A stretch of 64,000 nucleotides of DNA from Bathymodiolus brooksi (Eukaryota > Mollusca > Bivalvia > Mytilida > Modiolidae), in assembly GCA_963680875.1 (NCBI GenBank), contig OY804585.1, positions 28,324,186-28,388,185 of the forward strand. The letters are read 5' to 3'. Position 1 is the first letter of the stretch. Each line of letters opens with the position of its first letter. Shown piece after piece: positions 9,401 through 22,652 of this stretch. Made by a program: the position numbers and the translations under genes. The notes beneath the pieces were generated by a model. It had not been told where the DNA came from. It worked only from the letters and a program-made list of their open reading frames with translations, and did not search any database.

Positions 9401-12120
9401 TAAGGGTTCTCCTACCACAGACATAGGTGACGCTGATTTTAGATATTAAAACTAAGGGTGCTCCTACCACATACATAGGTGACGCTGATCTTAGATATTA
9501 AAACTAAGGGTTGTCCTACCAGAGACAGTAGTCAGTGTTTCTGTATTGACTTGGTTTATTAAATAAACATCTATTATTGAAATTTACTGTTCCGAAATGA
9601 TGGAATTGTTATTAAAAGTAAGGGTTCTCCTACCACAGATATAGGTGACACTGATTTTAGATATTAAAACTAAGGGTTCTCCTACCACAGACATAGGTGA
9701 CGTTGATTTTAGATATTAAAACTAAGGGTTCTCCTACCACACACATAGGTGACGCTGATCTTAGATATTAAAACTAAGGGTTCTCCTACCACATACATAG
9801 GTGACGCTGATTTTAGATATTAAAACTAAGGGTTCTCCTACCACAGACATAGGTGACGTTGATTTTAGATATTAAAACTAAGGGTTCTCCTACCACACAC
9901 ATAGGTGACGCTGATCTTAGATATTAAAACTAAGGGTTCTCCTACCACAGACAGTAGTCAGTGTTTCTGTATTGACTTGGTTTATTAAATAAACATCTAT
10001 TATTGAAATTTACTGTTCCTAAATGATGGAATTGTTATTAAAAGTAAGGGTTCTCCTACCACAGATTTAGGTGACACTGATTTTAGATATTAAAACTAAG
10101 GGTTCTCCTACCACATACATAGGTGACGCTGATTTTAGATATTAAAACTAAGGGTTCTCCTACCACAGACAGTAGTCAGTGTTTCTGTATTGACTTGGTT
10201 TATTAAATAAACATCTATTATTGAAATTTACTGTTCCTAAATGATGGAATTGTTATTAAAAGTAAGGGTTCTCCTACCACAGATAAAGGTGACGCAGATT
10301 TTAGATATTAAAACTAAGGGTTCTCCTACCACAGACATAGGTGACGCTGATTTTAGATATTAAAACTAAGGGTTCTCCTACCACATACATAGGTGACGCT
10401 GATTTTAGATATTAAAACTAAGGGTTCTCCTACCACAAACATAGGTGACGCTGATTTTAGATATTAAAACTAAGGGTTCTCCTACCTCAGACATAGGTGA
10501 CGTTGATTTTAGATATTAAAACTAAGGGTGCTCCTACCACATACATAGGTGACGCTGATCTTAGATATTAAAACTAAGGGTTCTCCTACCAGAGACAGTA
10601 GTCAGTGTTTCTGTATTGACTTGGTTTATTAAATAAACATCTATTATTGAAATTTACTGTTCCGAAATGATGGAATTGTTATTAAAAGTAAGGGTTCTCC
10701 TACCACAGATATAGGTGACACTGACTTTAGATATTAAAACTAAGGGTTCTCCTACCACAGACATAGGTGACGTTGATTTTAGATATTAAAACTAAGGGTT
10801 CTCCTACCACAGACATAGGTGACGCTGATTTTAGATATTAAAACTAAGGGTTCTCCTACCACAGACATAGGTGACGTTGATTTTAGATATTAAAACTAAG
10901 GGTTCTCCTACCACAGACATAGGTGACGCTGATTTTAGATATTAAAACTAAGGGTTCTCCTACGACATACATAGGTGACACTGATTTTAGATATTAAAAC
11001 TAAGGGTTCTCCTACCACAGACATAGGTGACGTTGATTTTAGATATTAAAACTAAGGGTTCTCCTACCACACACATAGGTGACGCTGATCTTAGATATTA
11101 AAACTAAGGGTTCTCCTACCTCATACATAGGTGACGCTGATCTTAGATATTAAAACTAAGGGTTCTCCTACCACAGACAGTAGTCAGTGTTTCTGTATTG
11201 ACTTGGTTTATTAAATAAACATCTATTATTGAAATTTACTGTTCCTAAATGATGGAATTGTTATTAAAAGTAAGGGTTCTCCTACCACAGATTTAGGTGA
11301 CACTGATTTTAGATATTAAAACTAAGGGTTCTCCTACCACATACATAGATGACGCTGATTTTAGATATTAAAACTAAGGGTTCTCCTACCACAGACAGTA
11401 GTCAGTGTTTCTGTATTGACTTGGTTTATTAAATAAACATCTATTATTGAAATTTCCTGTTCCTAAATGATGGAATTGTTATTAAAACTAAGGGTTCTCC
11501 TACCACAGACATAGGTGACGCTGATTTTAGATATTAAAACTCAGGGTTCTCCTACCACAGACATAGGTGACGTTGATTTTAGATATTAAATCTACGGGTT
11601 CTCCTACCACAGACATAGGTGACGCTGATTTTAGATATTAAAACTAAGTGTTCTCCTACCACAGACATAGGTGACGCTGATTTTAGATATTAAAACTAAG
11701 GGTTCTCCTACCACAGACATAGGTGACGCTGATTTTAGATATTAAAACTAAGGGTTCTCCTACCACAGACATAGGTGACGCTGAATTTAGATATTAAAAC
11801 TCAGGGTTCTCTTACCACAGACATAGGTGACGCTGATTTTAGATATTAAAACTAAGGGTTCTCCTACCACAGACATAGGTGACGCTTATTTTAGATATTA
11901 AAACTAAGGGTTCTCCTACCACAGACATAGGTGACGCTGATTTTAGATATTAAAACTAAGTGTTCTCCTACCACAGACATAGGTGACGCTGATTTTAGAT
12001 ATTAAAACTAAGGGTTCTCCTACCTCAGACATAGGTGACGTTGATTTTAGATATTAAAACTAAGGGTGCTCCTACCACATACATAGGTGACGCTGATCTT
12101 AGATATTAAAACTAAGGGTT
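6430..12120. repeat. Large duplicated block, copy 1 (offset 6878 bp)
   Basis: The 114 bp units are at 6485, 7223, 7441, 7711, 8033, 8303, 9041, 9259, 9529, 9955, 10173, 10599, 11181 and 11399. Adding exactly 6878 to each gives the fourteen units of copy 2. Private variants are shared, such as TAAAGCTAAGTGTTC near 6725 and 13603, and TAGGTTATACTG near 8416 and 15294. Inside the block, 6485-8030 is itself repeated from 8303 onward (period 1818), with two extra monomers inserted near 9841-9945. After 11399 the match continues with gain or loss of whole monomers to about 12120. Confidence 0.9.
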
Positions 12121-13309
12121 CTCCTACCACATACATAGGTGACGCTGATTTTAGATATTAAAACTCAGGGTTCTCCTACCACAGACATAGGTGACGTTGA
12201 TTTTAGATATTAAAACTAAGGGTTCTCCTACCACACACATAGGTGACGCTGATCTTAGATATTAAAACTAAGGGTTCTCCTACCACAGACAGTAGTCAGT
12301 GTTTCTGTATTGACTTGGTTTATTAAATAAACATCTATTATTGAAATTTACTGTTCCTAAATGATGGAATTGTTATTAAAAGTAAGGGTTCTCCTACCAC
12401 AGATTTAGGTGACACTGATTTTAGATATTAAAACTAAGGGTTCACCTACCACATACATAGGTGACGCTGATTTTAGATATTAAAACTAAGGGTTCTCCTA
12501 CCACAGACAGTAGTCAGTGTTTCTGTATTGACTTGGTTTATTAAATAAACATCTATTATTGAAATTTACTGTTCCTAAATGATGGAATTGTTATTAAAAG
12601 TAAGGGTTCTCCTACCACAGATATAGGTTACACTGATTTTAGATATTAAAACTAAGGGTTCTCCTACCACATACATAGAAGACGCTGATTTTAGATATTA
12701 AAACTAAGGGTTCTCCTACCACAGACATAGGTGACGCTTATTTTAGATATTAAAACTAAGGGTTCTCCTACCACAGACATAGGTGACGCTGATTTTAGAT
12801 ATTAAAACTAAGTGTTCTCCTACCACAGACATAGGTGACGCTGATTTTAGATATTAAAACTAAGGGTTCTCCTACCTCAGACATAGGTGACGTTGATTTT
12901 AGATATTAAAACTAAGGGTGCTCCTACCACATACATAGGTGACGCTGATCTTAGATATTAAAACTAAGGGTTCTCCTACCACATACATAGGTGACGCTGA
13001 TTTTAGATATTAAAACTCAGGGTTCTCCTACCACAGACATAGGTGACGTTGATTTTAGATATTAAAACTAAGGGTTCTCCTACCACACACATAGGTGACG
13101 CTGATCTTAGATATTAAAACTAAGGGTTCTCCTACCACAGACCGTAGTCAGTGTTTCTGTATTGACTTGGTTTATTAAATAAACATCTATTATTGAAATT
13201 TACTGTTCCTAAATGATGGAATTGTTATTAAAAGTAAGGGTTCTCCTACCACAGATTTAGGTGACACTGATTTTAGATATTAAAACTAAGGGTTCTCCTA
13301 CCACATACA
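12121..13309. repeat. Array segment between the two large block copies
   Basis: The 114 bp units are at 12293, 12511 and 13145; the last has CCGTAGTC in place of CAGTAGTC. The spacings are 218 and 634 bp, then 218 to the next unit. The two-monomer module with ACAGATTTAGGTGACAC appears at 12403 and 13254. This segment shares monomer variants with its neighbours, but I could not assign it as a whole to one larger duplication. Confidence 0.8.
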
Positions 13310-16300
13310 TAGGTGACGCTGATTTTAGATATTAAAACTAAGGGTTCTCCTACCACAGACAGTAGTCAGTGTTTCTGTATTGACTTGGTTTATTAAATAA
13401 ACATCTATTATTGAAATTTACTGTTCCTAAATGATGGAATTGTTATTAAAAGTAAGGGTTCTCCTACCACAGATATAGGTTACACTGATTTTAGATATTA
13501 AAACTAAGGGTTCTCCTACCACATACATAGAAGACGCTGATTTTAGATATTAAAACTAAGGGTTCTCCTACCACAGACATAGGTGACGTTGATTTTAGAT
13601 ATTAAAGCTAAGTGTTCTCCTACCACAGACATAGGTGACGCAGATTTTAGATATTAAAACTAAGGGTTCTCCTACCACAGACATAGGTGACGCTGATTTT
13701 AGATATTAAAACTAAGGGTTCTCCTACTACAGACATAGGTGACGCTGATTTTAGATATTAAAACTAAGGGTTCTCCTACCACATACATAGGTGACGCTGA
13801 TTTTAGATATTAAAACTAAGGGTTCTCCTACCACAGACATAGGTGACGCTGATTTTAGATATTAAAACTAAGGGTTCTCCTACCACATACATAGGTGACG
13901 CTGATTTTAGATATTAAAACTAAGGGTTCTCCTACCACAGACATAGGTGACGTTGATTTTAGATATTAAAACTAAGGGTTCTCCTACCACACACATAGGT
14001 GACGCTGATCTTAGATATTAAAACTAAGGGTTCTCCTACCTCATACATAGGTGACGCTGATCTTAAATATTAAAACTAAGGGTTCTCCTACCACAGACAG
14101 TAGTCAGTGTTTCTGTATTGACTTGGTTTATTAAATAAACATCTATTATTGAAATTTACTGTTCCTAAATGATGGAATTGTTATTAAAAGTAAGGGTTCT
14201 CCTACCACAGATTTAGGTGACACTGATTTTAGATATTAAAACTAAGGGTTCTCCTACCACATACATAGGTGACGCTGATTTTAGATATTAAAACTAAGGG
14301 TTCTCCTACCACGGACAGTAGTCAGTGTTTCTGTATTGACTTGGTTTATTAAATAAACATCTATTATTGAAATTTACTGTTCCTAAATGATGGAATTGTT
14401 ATTAAAAGTAAGGGTTCTCCTACCACAGACATAGGTGACGCTGATTTTAGATATTAAAACTAAGGGTTCTCCTACCACAGACATAGGTGACGCTGATTTT
14501 AGATATTAAAACTAAGGGTGCTCCTACCACATACATAGGTGACGCTGATCTTAGATATTAAAACTAAGGGTTGTCCTACCAGAGACAGTAGTCAGTGTTT
14601 CTGTATTGACTTGGTTTATTAAATAAACATCTATTATTGAAATTTACTGTTCCGAAATGATGGAATTGTTATTAAAAGTAAGGGTTCTCCTACCACAGAT
14701 ATAGGTGACACTGATTTTAGATATTAAAACTAAGGGTTCTCCTACCACAGACATAGGTGACGTTGATTTTAGATATTAAAACTAAGGGTTCTCCTACCAC
14801 ACACATAGGTGACGCTGATCTTAGATATTAAAACTAAGTGTTCTCCTACCACATACATAGGTGACGCTGATTTTAGATATTAAAACTAAGGGTTCTCCTA
14901 CCACAGACAGTAGTCAGTGTTTCTGTATTGACTTGGTTTATTAAATAAACATCTATTATTGAAATTTACTGTTCCTAAATGATGGAATTGTTATTAAAAG
15001 TAAGGGTTCTCCTACCACAGACATAGGTGACGCTGATTTTAGATATTAAAACTAAGGGTTCTCCTACCACAGACATAGGTGACGCTGATTTTAGATATTA
15101 AAACTAAGCGTTCTCCTACCACATACATAGGTGACGCTGATTTTAGATATTAAAACTAAGGGTTCTCCTACCACAGACAGTAGTCAGTGTTTCTGTATTG
15201 ACTTGGTTTATTAAATAAACATCTATTATTGAAATTTACTGTTCCTAAATGATGGAATTGTTATTAAAAGTAAGGGTTCTCCTTCCACAGATATAGGTTA
15301 TACTGATTTTAGATATTAAAACTAAGGGTTCTCCTACCACATACATAGAAGACGCTGATTTTAGATATTAAAACTAAGGGTTCTCCTACCACAGACATAG
15401 GTGACGTTGATTTTAGATATTAAAACTAAGTGTTCTCCTACCACAGACATAGGTGACGCAGATTTTAGATATTAAAACTAAGGGTTCTCCTACCACAGAC
15501 ATAGGTGACGCTGATTTTAGATATTAAAACTAAGGGTTCTCCTACTACAGACATAGGTGACGCTGATTTTAGATATTAAAACTAAGGGTTCTCCTACCAC
15601 ATACATAGGTGACGCTGATTTTAGATATTAAAACTAAGGGTTCTCCTACCACAGACATAGGTGACGCTGATTTTAGATATTAAAACTAAGGGTTCTCCTA
15701 CCACATACATAGGTGACGCTGATTTTAGATATTAAAACTAAGGGTTCTCCTACCACAGACATAGGTGACGTTGATTTTAGATATTAAAACTAAGGGTTCT
15801 CCTACCACACACATAGGTGACGCTGATCTTAGATATTAAAACTAAGGGTTCTCCTACCTCATACATAGGTGACGCTGATCTTAGATATTAAAACTAAGGG
15901 TTCTCCTACCACAGACAGTAGTCAGTGTTTCTGTATTGACTTGGTTTATTAAATAAACATCTATTATTGAAATTTACTGTTCCTAAATGATGGAATTGTT
16001 ATTAAAAGTAAGGGTTCTCCTACCACAGATTTAGGTGACACTGATTTTAGATATTAAAACTAAGGGTTCTCCTACCACATACATAGGTGACGCTGATTTT
16101 AGATATTAAAACTAAGGGTTCTCCTACCACGGACAGTAGTCAGTGTTTCTGTATTGACTTGGTTTATTAAATAAACATCTATTATTGAAATTTACTGTTC
16201 CTAAATGATGGAATTGTTATTAAAAGTAAGGGTTCTCCTACCACAGACATAGGTGACGCTGATTTTAGATATTAAAACTAAGGGTTCTCCTACCACAGAC

Positions 16301-18900
16301 ATAGGTGACGCTGATTTTAGATATTAAAACTAAGGGTGCTCCTACCACATACATAGGTGACGCTGATCTTAGATATTAAAACTAAGGGTTGTCCTACCAG
16401 AGACAGTAGTCAGTGTTTCTGTATTGACTTGGTTTATTAAATAAACATCTATTATTGAAATTTACTGTTCCGAAATGATGGAATTGTTATTAAAAGTAAG
16501 GGTTCTCCTACCACAGATATAGGTGACACTGATTTTAGATATTAAAACTAAGGGTTCTCCTACCACAGACATAGGTGACGTTGATTTTAGATATTAAAAC
16601 TAAGGGTTCTCCTACCACACACATAGGTGACGCTGATCTTAGATATTAAAACTAAGGGTTCTCCTACCACATACATAGGTGACGCTGATTTTAGATATTA
16701 AAACTAAGGGTTCTCCTACCACACACATAGGTGACGTTGATTTTAGATATTAAAACTAAGGGTTCTCCTACCACACACATAGGTGACGCTGATCTTAGAT
16801 ATTAAAACTAAGGGTTCTCCTACCACAGACAGTAGTCAGTGTTTCTGTATTGACTTGGTTTATTAAATAAACATCTATTATTGAAATTTACTGTTCCTAA
16901 ATGATGGAATTGTTATTAAAAGTAAGGGTTCTCCTACCACAGATTTAGGTGACACTGATTTTAGATATTAAAACTAAGGGTTCTCCTACCACATACATAG
17001 GTGACGCTGATTTTAGATATTAAAACTAAGGGTTCTCCTACCACAGACAGTAGTCAGTGTTTCTGTATTGACTTGGTTTATTAAATAAACATCTATTATT
17101 GAAATTTACTGTTCCTAAATGATGGAATTGTTATTAAAAGTAAGGGTTCTCCTACCACAGATATAGGTGACGCAGATTTTAGATATTAAAACTAAGGGTT
17201 CTCCTACCACAGACATAGGTGACGCTGATTTTAGATATTAAAACTAAGGGTTCTCCTACCACATACATAGGTGACGCTGATTTTAGATATTAAAACTAAG
17301 GGTTCTCCTACCACAAACATAGGTGACGCTGATTTTAGATATTAAAACTAAGGGTTCTCCTACCTCAGACATAGGTGACGTTGATTTTAGATATTAAAAC
17401 TAAGGGTGCTCCTACCACATACATAGGTGACGCTGATCTTAGATATTAAAACTAAGGGTTCTCCTACCAGAGACAGTAGTCAGTGTTTCTGTATTGACTT
17501 GGTTTATTAAATAAACATCTATTATTGAAATTTACTGTTCCGAAATGATGGAATTGTTATTAAAAGTAAGGGTTCTCCTACCACAGATATAGGTGACACT
17601 GATTTTAGATATTAAAACTAAGGGTTCTCCTACCACAGACATAGGTGACGTTGATTTTAGATATTAAAACTAAGGGTTCTCCTACCACAGACATAGGTGA
17701 CGCTGATTTTAGATATTAAAACTAAGGGTTCTCCTACCACAGACATAGGTGACGTTGATTTTAGATATTAAAACTAAGGGTTCTCCTACCACAGACATAG
17801 GTGACGCTGATTTTAGATATTAAAACTAAGGGTTCTCCTACCACATACATAGGTGACACTGATTTTAGATATTAAAACTAAGGGTTCTCCTACCACAGAC
17901 ATAGGTGACGTTGATTTTAGATATTAAAACTAAGGGTTCTCCTACCACACACATAGGTGACGCTGATCTTAGATATTAAAACTAAGGGTTCTCCTACCTC
18001 ATACATAGGTGACGCTGATCTTAGATATTAAAACTAAGGGTTCTCCTACCACAGACAGTAGTCAGTGTTTCTGTATTGACTTGGTTTATTAAATAAACAT
18101 CTATTATTGAAATTTACTGTTCCTAAATGATGGAATTGTTATTAAAAGTAAGGGTTCTCCTACCACAGATTTAGGTGACACTGATTTTAGATATTAAAAC
18201 TAAGGGTTCTCCTACCACATACATAGATGACGCTGATTTTAGATATTAAAACTAAGGGTTCTCCTACCACAGACAGTAGTCAGTGTTTCTGTATTGACTT
18301 GGTTTATTAAATAAACATCTATTATTGAAATTTCCTGTTCCTAAATGATGGAATTGTTATTAAAACTAAGGGTTCTCCTACCACAGACATAGGTGACGCT
18401 GATTTTAGATATTAAAACTCAGGGTTCTCCTACCACAGACATAGGTGACGCTGATTTTAGATATTAAAACTAAGGGTTCTCCTACCACAGACATAGGTGA
18501 CGCTGATTTTAGATATTAAAACTAAGGGTTCTCCTACCACAGACATAGGTGACGCTGAATTTAGATATTAAAACTCAGGGTTCTCTTACCACAGACATAG
18601 GTGACGCTGATTTTAAATATTAAAACTAAGGGTTCTCCTACCACAGACATAGGTGACGCTTATTTTAGATATTAAAACTAAGGGTTCTCCTACCACAGAC
18701 ATAGGTGACGCTGATTTTAGATATTAAAACTAAGTGTTCTCCTACCACAGACATAGGTGACGCTGATTTTAGATATTAAAACTAAGGGTTCTCCTACCTC
18801 AGACATAGGTGACGTTGATTTTAGATATTAAAACTAAGGGTGCTCCTACCACATACATAGGTGACGCTGATCTTAGATATTAAAACTAAGGGTTGTCCTA
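13310..18900. repeat. Large duplicated block, copy 2
   Basis: The 114 bp units are at 13363, 14101, 14319, 14589, 14911, 15181, 15919, 16137, 16407, 16833, 17051, 17477, 18059 and 18277. Each lies exactly 6878 bp from its counterpart in copy 1, so no net insertion or deletion separates the copies over at least 4.9 kb. Beyond 18277 both copies carry the unusual 114 bp unit with TTTCCTGTTCC and ATTAAAACTAAG, then diverge by whole-monomer changes. Inner 1818 bp periodicity is preserved (13363 and 15181). Confidence 0.9.
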
Positions 18901-20292
18901 CCAGAGACAGTAGTCAGTGTTTCTGTATTGACTTGGTTTATTAAATAAACATCTATTATTGAAATTTACTGTTCCTAAATGATGGAATTGTTATTAAAAG
19001 TAAGGGTTCTCCTACCACAGATTTAGGTGACACTGATTTTAGATATTAAAACTAAGGGTTCTCCTACCACATACATAGATGACGCTGATTTTAGATATTA
19101 AAACTAAGGGTTCTCCTACCACAGACAGTAGTCAGTGTTTCTGTATTGACTTGGTTTATTAAATAAACATCTATTATTGAATTTTCCTGTTCCTAAATGA
19201 TGGAATTGTTATTAAAAGTAAGGGTTCTCCTACCACAGATATAGGTGACGCAGATTTTAGATATTAAAACTAAGGGTTCTCCTACCACAGACATAGGTGA
19301 CGCTGATTTTAGATATTAAAACTCAGGGTTCTCTTACCACAGACATAGGTGACGCTGATTTTAGATATTAAATCTACGGGTTCTCCTACCACAGACATAG
19401 GTGACGCTGATTTTAGATATTAAAACTAAGTGTTCTCCTACTACAGACATAGGTGACGCTGATTTTAGATATTAAAACTAAGGGTTCTCCTACCACAGAC
19501 ATAGGTGACGCTGATTTTAGATATTAAAACTAAGGGTTCTCCTACCACAGACATAGGTGACGCTGATTTTAGATATTAAAACTGAGGGTTCTCTTTCCAC
19601 AGACATAGGTGACGCTGATTTTAGATATTAAAACTAAGGGTTCTCCTACCACAGACATAGGTGACGCTTATTTTAGATATTAAAACTAAGGGTTCTCCTA
19701 CCACAGACATAGGTGACGCTGATTTTAGATATTAAAACTAAGGGTTCTCCTACCACATACATAGGTGACGCTGATTTTAGATATTAAAACTAAGGGTTCT
19801 CCTACCACAGACAGTAGTCAGTGTTTCTGTATTGACTTGGTTTATTAAATAAACATCTATTTTTGAAATTTACTGTTCCTAAATGATGGAATTGTTATTA
19901 AAAGTAAGGGTTCTCCTACCACAGATATAGGTTACACTCATTTTAGATATTAAAACTAAGGGTTCTCCTACCACATACATAGGTGACGCTGATTTTAGAT
20001 ATTAAAACTAAGGGTTCTCCTACCACAGACATAGGTGACGCTGATTTTAGATATTAAAACTAAGTGTTCTTCTAACACAGACATAGGTGACGCTGATTTT
20101 AGATATTAAAACTAAGGGTTCTCCTACCACAAACATAGGTGACGCTGATTTTAGATATTAAAACTAAGGGTTCTCCTACCTGAGACATAGGTGACGTTGA
20201 TTTTAGATATTAAAACTAAGGGTGCTCCTACCACATACATAGGTGACGCTGATCTTAGATATTAAAACTAAGGGTTGTCCTACCAGAGACAG
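18901..20292. repeat. Array segment with spacings 218, 686 and 478 bp
   Basis: The 114 bp units are at 18911, 19129 and 19815. The unit at 19129 has ATTGAATTTTCCTG, a private change. Monomer variants TAAATCTACGGG, TCTCTTTCC and CGCTTATTTTAG mark the 686 bp interval, which resembles the longer intervals found later around 27.1-27.8 kb and 30.0-30.7 kb. Confidence 0.8.
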
Positions 20293-22652
20293 TAGTCAGT
20301 GTTTCTGTATTGACTTGGTTTATTAAATAAACATCTATTATTGAAATTTACTGTTCCGAAATGATGGAATTGTTATTAAAAGTAAGGGTTCTCCTACCAC
20401 AGATATAGGTGACACTGATTTTAGATATTAAAACTAAGGGTTCTCCTACCACAGACATAGGTGACGTTGATTTTAGATATTAAAACTAAGGGTTCTCCTA
20501 CCACAGACATAGGTGACGCTGATTTTAGATATTAAAACTAAGGGTTCTCCTACCACAGACATAGGTGACGCTGATTTTAGATATTAAAAGTAAGGGTTCT
20601 CCTACCACAGATATAGGTGACACTGATTTTAGATATTTAAACTAAGGGTTCTCCTACCACAGACATAGGTGACGTTGATTTTAGATATTAAAACTAAGGG
20701 TTCTTCTACCACATACATAGGTGACGCTGATTTTAGATATTAAAACTAAGGGTTCTCCTACCACAGACATAGGTGACGCTGATTTTAGATATTAAAACTA
20801 AGGGTTCTCCTACCACAGACATAGGTGACGTTGATTTTAGATATTAAAACTAAGGGTTCTCCTACCACATACATAGGTGACGCTGATTTTAGATATTAAA
20901 ACTAAGGGTTCTACTACCACAGACATAGGTGACGCTGATTTTAGATATTAAAACTAAGGGTTCTCCTACCACATACATAGATGACGCTGATTTTAGATAT
21001 TAAAACTAAGGGTTCTCCTACCACAGACATAGGTGACGCTGATTTTAGATATTAAAACTAAGTGTTCTCCTACCACAGACATAGGTGACGCTGATTTTAG
21101 ATATTAAAACTAAGGGTTCTCCTACCACAGATATAGGTGACGCTGATTTTAGATATTAAAACTAAGGGTTCTCCTACCACATACATAGGTGACGCTGATT
21201 TTAGATATTAAAACTAAGGGTTCTCCTACCACAGATTTAGGTGACGCTGATTTTAGATATTAAAACTAAGGGTTATCCTACCACAGACATAGGTGACGTT
21301 GATTTTAGATATTAAAACTAAGTGTTCTCCTACCACAGACATAGGTGACGCTGATTTTAGATATTAAAACTAAGGGTTCTCCTACCACAGACATAGGTGA
21401 CGCTGATTTTAGATATTAAAACTAAGGGTTCTCCTACCTCAGACATAGGTGACGTTGATATTAGATATTAAAACTAAGGGTGCTCCTACCACATACATAG
21501 GTGATGCTGATCTTAGATATTAAAACTAAGGGTTGTCCTACCAGAGACAGTAGTCAGTGTTTCTGTATTGACTTGGTTTATTAAATAAACATCTATTATT
21601 GAAATTAACTGTTCCGAAATGATGGAATTGTTATTAAAAGTAAGGGTTCTCCTACCACAGATATAGGTGACACTGATTTTAGATATTAAAACTAAGGGTT
21701 CTGCTACCACAGACATAGGTGACGTTGATTTTAGATATTAAAACTAAGGGTTCTCCTACCACAGACATAGGTGACGCTGATTTTAGATATTAAAACTAAG
21801 GGTTCTCCTACCACAGACATAGGTGACGCTGAATTTAGATATTAAAACTAAGGGTTCTCCTACCACAGACATAGGTGACGCTGATTTTAGATATTAAAAC
21901 TAAGGGTTCTCCTACCACAGACATAGGTGACGTTGATTTTAGAAATTAAAACTAAGGGTTCTCCTACCACATACATAGGTGACGCTGATTTTAGATATCA
22001 AAACTAAGGGTTCTCCTACCACAGACATAGGTGACGTTGATTTTAGATATTAAAACTAAGGGTTCTCCTACCACAGACATAGGTGACGCTTATTTTAGAT
22101 ATTAAAACTAAGGGTTCTCCTACCACAGACATAGGTGACGCTGATTTTAGATATTAAAACTAACGGTTCTCCTACCACAGACATAGGTGACGCTGATTTT
22201 AGATATTAAAACTAAGGGTTCTCCTACCACAGACATAGGTGACGTTGATTTTAGATATTAAAACTAAGGGTTCTCCTACCACATACATAGGTGACGCTGA
22301 TTTTAGATATTAAAACTCAGGGTTCTCCTACCACAGACATAGGTGACGTTGATTTTAGATATTAAAACTAAGGGTTCTCCTACCACATACATAGGTGACG
22401 ATGATTTTAGATATTAAAACTAAGGGTTCTCCTACCACAGACATAGGTGACGCTGATTTTAGATATTAAAACTAAGGGTTCTCCTACCACAGACATAGGT
22501 GACGTTGATTTTAGATATTAAAACTAAGGGTTCTCCTACCACACACATAGGTGACGCTGATCTTATATATTAAAACTAAGGGTTCTCCTACCTCATACAT
22601 AGGTGACGCTGATCTTAGATATTAAAACTAAGGGTTCTCCTACCACAGACAG
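20293..22652. repeat. Stretch poor in 114 bp units
   Basis: Only two 114 bp units, at 20293 and 21551, occur in 2.36 kb. They are followed by runs of 22 and 19 consecutive 52 bp monomers, among the longest in the window. An ordinary monomer near 20583 carries the ATTAAAAGTAAGG start normally found only right after a 114 bp unit, followed by ACAGATATAGGTGACAC. This suggests that a 114 bp unit was lost there by recombination. A 67-residue minus-strand frame at 21716-21513 lies within the repeats and is not a gene. Confidence 0.85.

Noticed and set aside
21513..21716. Minus-strand 67-residue frame within the satellite
   Set aside because: It arises from chance substitution of stops in repeats that elsewhere contain stops in all frames.
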